Assembly (NCBI GenBank): GCA_947446155.1
Contig: CANFFZ010000021.1
Span: forward strand, 1-22,791
Length of the DNA stretch: 22,791 nucleotides
Reading direction: 5' to 3'
Source: Chloroflexota bacterium
GTDB lineage: Bacteria; Chloroflexota; Dehalococcoidia; UBA2979
In this document: positions 1 to 7,474 of the stretch, piece after piece
How the letters are laid out: every line of letters starts with the position of its first letter
How positions within the stretch are numbered: the first letter of the stretch is position 1
Program-made: the position numbers and the translations under genes
Notes under the pieces: generated by a model
The model's database searches: none
The model's input: the letters and a program-made list of their open reading frames with translations, nothing else
What the model was told of the DNA's origin: nothing

Positions 1-219
1 AGCCCCTGGGAGAACGGCTACATCGAGTCCTTCAACGGCCGGCTACGCGACGAGTACCTCAACGGTGAACGCTTCGACACCCTGTTCGAGGCGCAGGTCC
101 TGATCGAGGCGTGGCGAAACGAGTACAACCGCATCCGCCCGCACAGCTCGCTCGGCTACCGCTCCCCGGCACCACGCCTTCACCGGCCTTCGAGGCGGGA
201 ACAGTATTTGCGGCGGTAA
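1..219 (+). pseudogene. IS3-family transposase (OrfB) C-terminal remnant, 5' cut by window edge
   Basis: Frame 1 is open from base 1 to the TAA at 217-219. It encodes the end of a DDE integrase core: SPWENGYIESFNGRLRDE, then LIEAWRNEYNRIRPHSSL and GYRSPA. The Glu of the ESF motif is the third catalytic residue of IS3-family OrfB transposases (family knowledge). Conservation stops at the GYRSPA block, about base 171. The remaining ~15 codons are simply the antisense of the neighbouring secreted-protein fragment, so the native transposase C-terminus and the terminal inverted repeat are gone. The piece is therefore a decayed or recombined IS end rather than an intact element. Nothing can be said about the part left of the window. 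Confidence 0.85.
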
Positions 220-298
220 ACGCGAACCCCGCGCCAACGATCAGCGCGGCCAGGACGCTGACCCCCGCGACCATCCACACCTGTTTTCCTGAGGACAT
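174..298 (-). pseudogene. N-terminal fragment of a secreted or membrane-anchored protein, truncated by the IS remnant
   Basis: An ATG at 298-296 on the minus strand opens MSSGKQVWMVAGVSVLAALI, then VGAGFAFTAANTVPASKAGE. This is a short positive N-terminus, a ~20-residue hydrophobic segment (residues 8-28) and a small-residue stretch like a signal peptide or membrane anchor. After about residue 40 (base ~178) the reading becomes antisense to the transposase remnant, so the rest of the gene is missing. The segment vaguely recalls secreted proteins that carry TASNTVP-like motifs after an anchor, but I cannot name a family. The upstream SD is weak. It was probably inactivated by insertion and later deletion at the junction around 171-178. 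Confidence 0.6.
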
Positions 299-383
299 AG
301 GGGACTCTCAGCCCGCCGTGCTCAAACATCGGACGCCCTGTCGCACGACGAGACCGGGAATGATCACGCCGGATGCGGGAAGG

Positions 384-389
384 TATACT
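384..389 (+). promoter_or_regulatory. Possible -10 box (TATACT) in the gap before mutS
   Basis: TATACT followed by TTAAAA is the only AT-rich patch in the 250-base gap between the truncated secreted-protein fragment and mutS. No convincing -35 lies 16-18 bases upstream. GTATAC is self-complementary, so either direction is possible. The rest of 299-549 shows no gene that I can support. Confidence 0.25.
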
Positions 390-490
390 TAAAACACTAC
401 GCTGGAGGGCTGCCCGACACCGAGAGCGTCCTTGCAGAACTGTCCCAAATGGGATGACGCACGTGCTGGCGGGGGTCGCGACCGGGCGAG

Positions 491-496
491 TAGACT
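491..496 (+). promoter_or_regulatory. Putative -10 element TAGACT for mutS
   Basis: GTAGACTCG lies 54 bases before the chosen mutS start. The nonamer recurs before the UGSC gene, and with one change (GTAGAGTCG) before ctaA. It fits the TANNNT form of a bacterial -10. No clear -35 is visible. A start site near 503 would support translation from 550 rather than from the upstream in-frame codons. Confidence 0.4.
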
Positions 497-549
497 CGAT
501 CCTACCGACAATCCACCCCGCGCCTCCCCGCGCACAGGCGGCACGCCGC

Positions 550-3153
550 ATGGCCACCCCGGCCCGCCAGCAGTGGCTGGATCTGAAAGCGCAGCACCCC
601 GACGCGGTGCTCTTCTTCCGCATGGGCGACTTCTACGAGACCTTCGAGGACGACGCAGAGACGGCGGCGCGCGTCCTCGGCATCGCGTTGACCTCACGGC
701 CGATGGGCAAGGACGAGGGACGGATGCCGCTCGCGGGGATCCCCTACCACCAGCTCGACCGCTACCTCGACCTGCTGGTCGCTGCGGGGCACCGGGTGGC
801 CATCGGTGACCAGGTGAGCCTGCCGCCCTCCAAAGGGGGCGCCCCGGGGCTTGTGGAGCGTCGTGTGGTGCGCGTGGTCACCCCGGGCACGGTAGACGCG
901 GGTGATCTGCTCTCCGAGCGCGCCCACAACTGGCTGGTGGCACTCGCACCGGCGCCGGGGGAGGCCCGCTGGGGGCTGGCGGCGTGCGACGTCACAACCG
1001 GCGAGATCGAGGTGATGGTGGTGGCCGGAGAGGCGCTGGCGGGGGAGTGGGCCCGGCTCACGCCGCACGAGGTGCTGGTGCCCGAGGGCGGTGAACTCCC
1101 GTCCGCGCTGCCATCCAGTGCCCGATTGACGCGACGCCCGTCGCGTCAATTTGGAATTGATCGGGCACGCGAGCGTCTGTGCGAACGGCTTCGCGTGGGG
1201 AGCCTCGGCGGGTTCGGGCTGGAGGGCCTGGACGCCGCCGTAGGGGCGGCCGGGGCGCTCGTCGCCTACCTCGAAGAGTCATGGCCGCAGGCGCTCACGA
1301 ACCTCCGCCCGCCGCGCGCGGTGCGTGCCTCGGACATCGTGACGCTGGACGCCCAGACGCGGCGGAACCTCGAACTGTTCGCGACCACCCGAGGTGAGGG
1401 CTCCTCGCTCGTGGACGCGCTCGACCGCACGCTCACGCCGATGGGGGCACGGCTGTTCCGGCTGCGCCTGGGACGGCCGCTGCGCCGCGTAGCGGAGGCG
1501 GAGGCGCGGCTGGACGAGGTGGAAGCGTTCATCTCGATGCTCCCCCGGGAGGCGCTGCGGCGGGCACTGCGGGGCATGCCTGACCTCGAACGACTGCTCG
1601 GGCGGGTGCGGGCCGGCACGGCGCACGCCAAGCACGTAGTGCAGGTACGGCAGGCACTCGAACGGCTGCCAGCCGCGCGGACGGCAGCGCTCGCGGCGGG
1701 CCTGGCTGGTGAGGCGATGGCCACGGGCCTCGCCGGCGCGGAGAAGGCGGCCGCGGTGATCGCGGCCGCACTCGACGACGACCCGCCCGCCGAGGTCGGC
1801 GAGGCGCCCACCGTGCGCGCGGGGTTCGATGCCGAGGTGGACCGGCTGCGCGGACTCGCGACGGATGCTCGGAGCGCGCTCGCCGCGCTGGAGAGCCGCG
1901 AGCGCGCGCGCAGCGGGATCACGTCGCTCAAGGTGGGGTACCACCGCGTCTTCGGGTACTACCTCGAGTGTCCGCGCGCGCAGGCGGACCGGGCGCCAGC
2001 GGACTACGAGCCGCGCCAGACGCTTTCCAACGCGCAGCGCTTCTTCTACGCGCCGCTCGCCGCACTGGAGTCCGAGATCCTCGGCGCAAAGGACGCCCTC
2101 ACGGCCGCCGAACGCGGGGTGCTGGAGCGCGTGCTGGCGCAGGTCGCCGCCGCCGGGCCTGCCGTAGAGCGTGCGGCCGACGCCGTCGCACGCCTCGATG
2201 TCGCCTCCGGGCTCGCAGCGCTGGCGGCGGACGGTGGGTACGTGCGCCCGGTGCTGGCCGAGGGCGGCGCGATCGAGATTGAGGGCGGGCGGCATCCGGT
2301 GGTGGAGCGGCGGCTACCGGCCGGCCAATTCGTCCCGAACGACGCACACCTCGGCGGTGCGCACGCCGACCTCGTGCTCCTCACGGGTCCGAACATGGCG
2401 GGGAAGTCCACCTACCTGCGGCAGGTCGCGCTAGTCGTGCTGCTCGCGCAGTGCGGCTCGTTCGTCCCGGCGACGCGCGCCCGGATCGCGATGGTGGACC
2501 GCATCTTCAGCCGCGTCGGCGCACAGGATGACATCGCCTCCGGACAGTCGACGTTCATGGTGGAGATGCTGGAGACGGCGACCATCCTGCACAACGCGAC
2601 CGAACGCTCGCTGGTGATCCTCGACGAGGTCGGGCGCGGGACGTCGACGTGGGACGGCCTGGCGATCGCGCGGGCGATCGTGGAGCACCTGCACCACCGC
2701 CCGGGCGGGACGCCGCGCACGATCTTCGCCACGCACTACCACGAGCTCACGGCGCTCGCGCGCACACTGCCGCGGGTCACGAACCGCTCCGTCGCCGTGC
2801 GCGAGGAAGGCGGCGAGGTGGTGTTCCTCCACCGCATCGTGGAGGGCGGCGCGGACCGCTCGTACGGCGTCCATGTGGCCGCGCTCGCAGGACTGCCGCG
2901 CTCAGTGGTGGCGCGGGCACGCGAGATCCTCGCGGCGCTGGAGGCGAGCGCACTCGATGCCGGGGTGCCTTCGGCGGCGACGCCGGGCACCACAGAGCGA
3001 GGGGCACAGTTGAGCCTCGCGGCGGCGGAGCAGGAAGCGCTACTGCGCGAACTCGCCGCGCTCGAACCCGACGCGCTCAGCCCGCTCGAGGCGCTGCAGC
3101 GGCTGTACGACCTGCGGGCGCAGGCCCGCGCACGCCTCGGTGCCGAGGGTTAG
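550..3153 (+). CDS. mutS: DNA mismatch repair ATPase MutS
   Basis: MutS recognises base mismatches and small loops and recruits MutL. The 867-residue product is normal for the family. The mismatch-reading Phe-X-Glu is F28-Y-E30 in RMGDFYETF. The ATPase has Walker A GPNMAGKS (residues 613-620), Walker B LVILDEVGRGTS, and the FATHYHEL segment. The C-terminus ends in the usual helical tail. The open frame extends upstream to 373, but family alignment begins at QQWLDLKAQHPD just after the ATG at 550, and a TAGACT promoter-like box at 491 lies inside the upstream extension, so 550 is preferred. It stops 25 bases before the stop of the convergent protease gene. mutL lies 1.6 kb downstream on the same strand, separated by that protease. 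Confidence 0.96.
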   Translation: MATPARQQWLDLKAQHPDAVLFFRMGDFYETFEDDAETAARVLGIALTSRPMGKDEGRMPLAGIPYHQLDRYLDLLVAAGHRVAIGDQVSLPPSKGGAPGLVERRVVRVVTPGTVDAGDLLSERAHNWLVALAPAPGEARWGLAACDVTTGEIEVMVVAGEALAGEWARLTPHEVLVPEGGELPSALPSSARLTRRPSRQFGIDRARERLCERLRVGSLGGFGLEGLDAAVGAAGALVAYLEESWPQALTNLRPPRAVRASDIVTLDAQTRRNLELFATTRGEGSSLVDALDRTLTPMGARLFRLRLGRPLRRVAEAEARLDEVEAFISMLPREALRRALRGMPDLERLLGRVRAGTAHAKHVVQVRQALERLPAARTAALAAGLAGEAMATGLAGAEKAAAVIAAALDDDPPAEVGEAPTVRAGFDAEVDRLRGLATDARSALAALESRERARSGITSLKVGYHRVFGYYLECPRAQADRAPADYEPRQTLSNAQRFFYAPLAALESEILGAKDALTAAERGVLERVLAQVAAAGPAVERAADAVARLDVASGLAALAADGGYVRPVLAEGGAIEIEGGRHPVVERRLPAGQFVPNDAHLGGAHADLVLLTGPNMAGKSTYLRQVALVVLLAQCGSFVPATRARIAMVDRIFSRVGAQDDIASGQSTFMVEMLETATILHNATERSLVILDEVGRGTSTWDGLAIARAIVEHLHHRPGGTPRTIFATHYHELTALARTLPRVTNRSVAVREEGGEVVFLHRIVEGGADRSYGVHVAALAGLPRSVVARAREILAALEASALDAGVPSAATPGTTERGAQLSLAAAEQEALLRELAALEPDALSPLEALQRLYDLRAQARARLGAEG

Positions 3154-3178
3154 CGTGCGGCCTTGCCCACGCGGTGAC

Positions 3179-4618
3179 TCACGGGCCGGTCGCGGGGCCG
3201 GGACGGCCAAAGGTGGCATCCGGCGCGCGGCTCGTCCCCGGTACGCCCACCTCGAACAGCCGTGCCTGGACGGCGAGGGCGATGTCGATCAGTCCCGCCT
3301 CCCCGGGCGCCGCTGGGCGGTGGGCCGCACCAACGACCCCCACGACGAACGCCGGCGACAGTTCGGGGTGACGGGACCAGACGAGGGCGACCGCGGCCGC
3401 AACGATCGGTGTCGCGAACGACGACCCGTCGCCGCGCGCGTACGGGCCGCCCTCACAGATCCAGCCATCGAGGCCGCAGCGCTTCGCCGGGAGCGCGGAC
3501 AGCAGGTCGACCCCGGGCGCAAGCAAGCCGACACCGCTGCCGAAGTCGGCGAACGGTGCCACGCGCGTGTAGTCGATCGTGCCGTTCGCCACGACCCCGC
3601 TCGCCGCGACCGAGAGCACCCCCGCGTAGGCGGCGGGGTAGGTGACGCCACGCCGGCCGTCGTTCCCGGCGGAGGCGACGATGATCGCGCCGCGCTGCTG
3701 GGCGTCCTCGACGGCTGCGCGCAACGCGGGGGAGTCCGTGCGGGTGCCGAAGGAGAGGTTGATCACCTTCGCGCCCATGCGTGCGGCGTAGCGCACGCCG
3801 GCGGCGGCTTCTGCGATCCGGCCCGTGCCCGTGCAGTCCAGCACCTTCACCGGCAGGATGCGCGCGCCCGGCGCGATCCCGGCCACCTCCGCACCCGGAC
3901 CCGCCGCCGCGATCAGGCCGGCGACGAAGGTCCCGTGGCCCTCGTCATCGTTTGCACGCCAGTGGGGCGCGGCGAACAACGGGCCACACGAGGGGTCGGC
4001 CGTCTCCGGCGAGACGAAGGAACAGCCAGCGATGTCGTCCGCGCAGCCGCTGCCGTCGTCGTCGCGCCCGTCGAAGTTCGCGTCGGCCAGGTTGACGGCG
4101 ATGCGCGAGACGAGGGCGGGGTGATCCCAGTCCACGCCGGAGTCCACGACGGCCACCACGATGCCCTGGCCACCGTCGGGCGACCACACGGCAGGCAGCT
4201 GCAGCGCCTCGAAAACGCGTTGCTGACCGCTCGCATAGCGCGGGGCGGACGGCACGCCCGTCGCGTGGACGAGCGCGTCCTCCTCCACGCTAGCGGCGAG
4301 GCCGGTCGCTGCGATCCGCTGCGCGAGGTCGCGCGAGTCCGTGCCGGTCGGGACGCGCACCTGTACCGGGTCGTCCGGCCCGCCGGTCGCGCGTGCCTCG
4401 AGGTGCATGCGGGCGAGCGCGGTGACCAGCACCCGGGCATCGAGTCCGGCACGCGGTTGGAGCGCGAGGTGCGAAGCGGTCGCGGGCAGTGGGCGCAATT
4501 CGGTGGGACGCATGGAGACGCCGCGCGCAGGAATATCGCGCACAGAGAGCAGCGCCAGGCCGACGAGGAGCGCGACGGCGGCGGTTGCGAGGGGACGTGT
4601 CAGTCGGGGGAGGTGCAT
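3179..4618 (-). CDS. Secreted subtilisin-like serine protease (peptidase S8)
   Basis: The 479-residue product has an N-terminal hydrophobic segment (about residues 9-25) typical of a signal peptide, then a ~100-residue propeptide-like region, then an S8 catalytic domain. The triad is complete: D159 in VAVVDSGVDWDHP, H228 in DDEGHGTFVAGL, S400 in GDGSSFATP. The oxyanion Asn is N319 in ASAGNDG. Six cysteines within the catalytic domain could form disulfides, fitting an exported enzyme. The ATG at 4618-4616 has a good SD (AAGGAAC, 4627-4621) and a plausible promoter (TTGCCG, 17 bases, TAGCAT). It is transcribed divergently from mutL and convergently to mutS, so it interrupts the mutS-mutL pair and probably has no repair role. 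Confidence 0.93.
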   Translation of the reverse strand: MHLPRLTRPLATAAVALLVGLALLSVRDIPARGVSMRPTELRPLPATASHLALQPRAGLDARVLVTALARMHLEARATGGPDDPVQVRVPTGTDSRDLAQRIAATGLAASVEEDALVHATGVPSAPRYASGQQRVFEALQLPAVWSPDGGQGIVVAVVDSGVDWDHPALVSRIAVNLADANFDGRDDDGSGCADDIAGCSFVSPETADPSCGPLFAAPHWRANDDEGHGTFVAGLIAAAGPGAEVAGIAPGARILPVKVLDCTGTGRIAEAAAGVRYAARMGAKVINLSFGTRTDSPALRAAVEDAQQRGAIIVASAGNDGRRGVTYPAAYAGVLSVAASGVVANGTIDYTRVAPFADFGSGVGLLAPGVDLLSALPAKRCGLDGWICEGGPYARGDGSSFATPIVAAAVALVWSRHPELSPAFVVGVVGAAHRPAAPGEAGLIDIALAVQARLFEVGVPGTSRAPDATFGRPGPATGP

Positions 4619-4648
4619 CCGTTCCTTCGGTGTGCTGCCGCCTGCGCC

Positions 4649-4677
4649 ATGCTACGGAGCGCCCGATCACGCGGCAA
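4649..4677 (-). promoter_or_regulatory. Sigma70-like promoter for the S8 protease gene
   Basis: On the minus strand TTGCCG (4677-4672) is followed after exactly 17 bases by TAGCAT (4654-4649), 30 bases before the ATG. This is the best -35/-10 pair I see in the window. It sits in the 104-base divergent gap shared with mutL. Confidence 0.5.
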
Positions 4678-4722
4678 CCAGATTCGACGCACAGCCCCGA
4701 TTCTGTGCGTAGGCACCTCGTC

Positions 4723-6543
4723 ATGAACGACCGCCCGCCGATCCGCGTCCTGGCGCCAGAGGTCGCCGCGCGCATCGCCGCCGGCGAGGTGATCGAGCGG
4801 CCCGCCTCTGTGGTCAAAGAATTGGTCGAAAATGCCCTCGACGCCGGCGCCACGCGCATCGAGGTCGAGATCGAAGGTGGCGGCGCGGACCGCATCCGTG
4901 TGAGCGACGACGGCCACGGCATCCCGCCGGAGCAAGTCGCGGACGCCTTCGAGCGGCACGCGACCTCGAAACTGCGCTCGGAGCACGACCTGTACGCGGT
5001 GCGCACGCTCGGCTTCCGTGGCGAAGCGCTCGCGGCGATCGCGGCAGCCGCGGACGTCGACCTCGTCAGCCGCCCGGCGGCGCAGACGGCAGGTGCGACG
5101 CTGCGGCTGCGCAACGGTCGTACCGAGCGTCAGGGGAGCGCGGCTGCCGCGCCGGGGACGAGCATCGAGGTGCGCGAGCTGTTCGCCTCGCTCCCCGCGC
5201 GACGCCGCTTCCTGCGCGCGACCCGCAGCGAGACGCAGGCGGTCGCGCGCGTGATCGCGGACTATGCCCTCGCCTACCCGGAGGTCGCCTTCCGGCTCAC
5301 GGCGGACGGCCGTAATGCGCTCGCGGCACCGGGCTCGGGCGACCCACGCGACGCCGTCGCCTCGGTCCACGGTGCCGAGGTCGCTGCCGCGCTGCTGCCC
5401 GCATACGCGTTGCGTGCCGTGGCGATCGAGGGAGAGGTGGAGCCAGCCCGCTGCGAGGTCGGCGGGCTGGTCGGTCCGCCCTCACTCCACCGCGCCAGTC
5501 GCGCGGCGATCCACGTGGTGGCGAACGGCCGCGCGGTCGTGGCGCGTGCGCTGCTGCCGGCGGTGGAACTCGGCTACGAGGGCCTGCTACCGGGTGGGCG
5601 CCATCCGGTCGCGCTGATCCGCATCACCGTGCCACCCGACCAGGTGGACGTGAACGTGCATCCCCAGAAGGCCGAGGTGCGCTTCCGCCACGAGCGCCTC
5701 GTGTTCGCCGCCGTGCAGGCGGCCGTGCGCTCCGCTCTCGCGGGGGCACCGCACCTCGTGCCTGACTCGCCCGAACTGGCCTCGATGCCCGCGTTCGCGT
5801 CGAGGCCGCTCGCGCCGGAGACCGAGTCGCGCTCGTGGTCAGGCTTCGACTTCGGGACGACCCCTGCAAGCGCACCCTCAGACGTCGAGGGCCTGACGGG
5901 CCGCGACGTGATCGAGGGGGCACGCGTCGCCTCGATGGTGGAGCGGGAAACGTCACCGCCACGCCTCGACGGAGGTGTGCCGCTACTCCGGCCGATGGGA
6001 CAGATCGAGGACACGTACATCGTGGCCGAGTCGTCGGACGGGATGGTGCTGGTTGATCAGCACGCCGCGCACGAACGCGTGCTGTACGAGCAGGTGCGGG
6101 CGCGCCTCGCAGCGGGGGAGCGACCGAGCCAGCCGCTGCTGCAGTCGGTGCTCGCGACGCTGTCTGCGCCGCAAGCGGCGCTGCTCGCTGGCGGCGCGAG
6201 CGACCTCGAGGCGATCGGCTGGGAGGTCGAGGCGGCGGACGGCGCAGCAGTGATCGTGCGCGCGGTACCGGCGGCACTCGCGGGACGCGACGTGGCACGC
6301 GCGCTCACGGACTACCTCGACCGGTTGGACGCGGAAGAGCGGCTGTCCGGGCCGGACAGCGCGGCGGCGACACTCGCCTGTCGGGCGGCGGTGATGGCGG
6401 GCGACCGGCTGGATGCCACGCAACAACGAGCGCTGCTCGACGCGCTCGCGCGCTGCGACACGCCACACACCTGCCCGCACGGGCGGCCTACGATGCTCCA
6501 CCTCAGCCGCGCGTCGCTCGAGCGGTCGTTCGGACGGCGTTAG
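4723..6543 (+). CDS. mutL: DNA mismatch repair protein MutL, endonuclease type
   Basis: The 606-residue product carries the GHKL ATPase motifs ELVENALDAGA (catalytic E36), DDGHGIP and LGFRGEAL, then GTSIEVRELFASLPARRRFL. In the C-terminal domain, DQHAAHERVLYE (residues 445-456) exactly matches the metal-binding DQHA-X2-E-X4-E endonuclease motif. CPHGRP at 584-589 is the second metal-site motif of nicking MutL proteins. It therefore should make its own nicks, as in bacteria without MutH (family knowledge). The ATG at 4723 places the family-typical IRVLAPEVAARIAAGEV near the N-terminus; the frame is open upstream but antisense to the protease. A variable proline/alanine linker spans roughly residues 345-410. 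It stops two bases before the stop of the convergent gene. Confidence 0.96.
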   Translation: MNDRPPIRVLAPEVAARIAAGEVIERPASVVKELVENALDAGATRIEVEIEGGGADRIRVSDDGHGIPPEQVADAFERHATSKLRSEHDLYAVRTLGFRGEALAAIAAAADVDLVSRPAAQTAGATLRLRNGRTERQGSAAAAPGTSIEVRELFASLPARRRFLRATRSETQAVARVIADYALAYPEVAFRLTADGRNALAAPGSGDPRDAVASVHGAEVAAALLPAYALRAVAIEGEVEPARCEVGGLVGPPSLHRASRAAIHVVANGRAVVARALLPAVELGYEGLLPGGRHPVALIRITVPPDQVDVNVHPQKAEVRFRHERLVFAAVQAAVRSALAGAPHLVPDSPELASMPAFASRPLAPETESRSWSGFDFGTTPASAPSDVEGLTGRDVIEGARVASMVERETSPPRLDGGVPLLRPMGQIEDTYIVAESSDGMVLVDQHAAHERVLYEQVRARLAAGERPSQPLLQSVLATLSAPQAALLAGGASDLEAIGWEVEAADGAAVIVRAVPAALAGRDVARALTDYLDRLDAEERLSGPDSAAATLACRAAVMAGDRLDATQQRALLDALARCDTPHTCPHGRPTMLHLSRASLERSFGRR

Positions 6544-6545
6544 GG

Positions 6546-7463
6546 CTACAGCACGCCCGGCGTGTTCAGCGGCCGATCCGCGAAGAAGATCAGGCGCGCA
6601 GCCTCGCGGTACTCCTCCGGCGCCGGCGGCAGGACCTCGTTGTCGCGCGTCCACGCGGCGACGGCGCGCAACCACACCTCACCAGCGTCGGCGGGTTCGA
6701 CCGCGCCGAGGGCGTGGCGGACGGCGCGGACGCAGGCGGCGTCCTCCACCTGCAGGATCAGCGCGCGCGCCCTGGCACCGGTGGCCGCGGCGGCATAGAC
6801 CACCCGCAGCGGCACGGCGACGGACCGAGGCGCCCCGTAGGCGACGTTCCCGACCGCCGCGAGGGGCACCACGTCCTCGCGCCGTCCGTACACGCGCAGG
6901 AGCGCGAGCGAACGGCGCACGCCCTGCGGGTTGAGCAGCGCGGGGTACGCGAGCGCGTCGAAGAACAGCGGCGGCGTGACGCCGAGGGCGAGCGCGCGGT
7001 CGGCCGCCAGGGATGCCTCGTGCATCACCCACTCGACCTCGCCGTTGGCGATGCCGTCACGGTCGACGCGGCGCGGCGAGACCACGAGGCTCGCGCCGGC
7101 TGCCGCAGCAGCAGCGACGAGCACCTCGTCGGCGGGACTGCTGCCGGTGCCTGCAGGGAGCGAGTTGGCGACCAGCGGCCCGGGCACACCGTCACGCGCG
7201 CATACCTCAAGGGCGGCGGTGATCGCGGCGGGGCGACCGGCGTCGATCCAGAGCGGGACACCGGGGGCCGCGCTGCGTGCTGCGGCGATGGCCCACGGGA
7301 TCTCGTCCGGCGGCGGGTCGATACCGAAGTTGAGGTCGAGTGCCTGTGCGCCCGCCTCGACCTGCGCCCGCACTGACTCGGCGACCAGCGCGCGGTCGTC
7401 CCGCGCAAAGGCACCGGCGAGCGCGCTGCGGCGGAACTGCAGCGACTGACCGACGAGGAGCAC
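6546..7463 (-). CDS. Pterin-binding methyltransferase homologue (MeTr / methyltetrahydrofolate:corrinoid type)
   Basis: The 305-residue product follows the DHPS/MeTr TIM-barrel pattern. It starts with a strand VLLVGQSL and an Arg-rich turn, then AFARDD, then VRAQVEAGAQALDLNFG (the pterin-pocket strand, usually D-hydrophobic-N-x-G), VPLWIDAG, VANSLPA, and PLFFDALAYP. The GNVAYGAP segment corresponds to SNVSFG of MeTr, where the Asn contacts the pterin. MeTr moves a methyl group between tetrahydrofolate and a corrinoid protein. No corrinoid protein gene is next to it, so the acceptor is unknown. I prefer the GTG at 7463, 11 bases after the upstream gene's stop, because homology begins there. 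A GTG at 7514 would overlap that gene and add 17 residues; no strong SD decides between them. It is probably co-transcribed with the acyl-CoA ligase subunit. Confidence 0.75.
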   Translation of the reverse strand: MLLVGQSLQFRRSALAGAFARDDRALVAESVRAQVEAGAQALDLNFGIDPPPDEIPWAIAAARSAAPGVPLWIDAGRPAAITAALEVCARDGVPGPLVANSLPAGTGSSPADEVLVAAAAAAGASLVVSPRRVDRDGIANGEVEWVMHEASLAADRALALGVTPPLFFDALAYPALLNPQGVRRSLALLRVYGRREDVVPLAAVGNVAYGAPRSVAVPLRVVYAAAATGARARALILQVEDAACVRAVRHALGAVEPADAGEVWLRAVAAWTRDNEVLPPAPEEYREAARLIFFADRPLNTPGVL

Positions 7464-7474
7464 GGGACAGGACG

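Noticed and set aside
3140..4726. 528-codon plus-strand open frame opposite the S8 protease
   Set aside because: The minus strand carries a complete catalytic triad and signal peptide; the plus frame has no recognisable domain.
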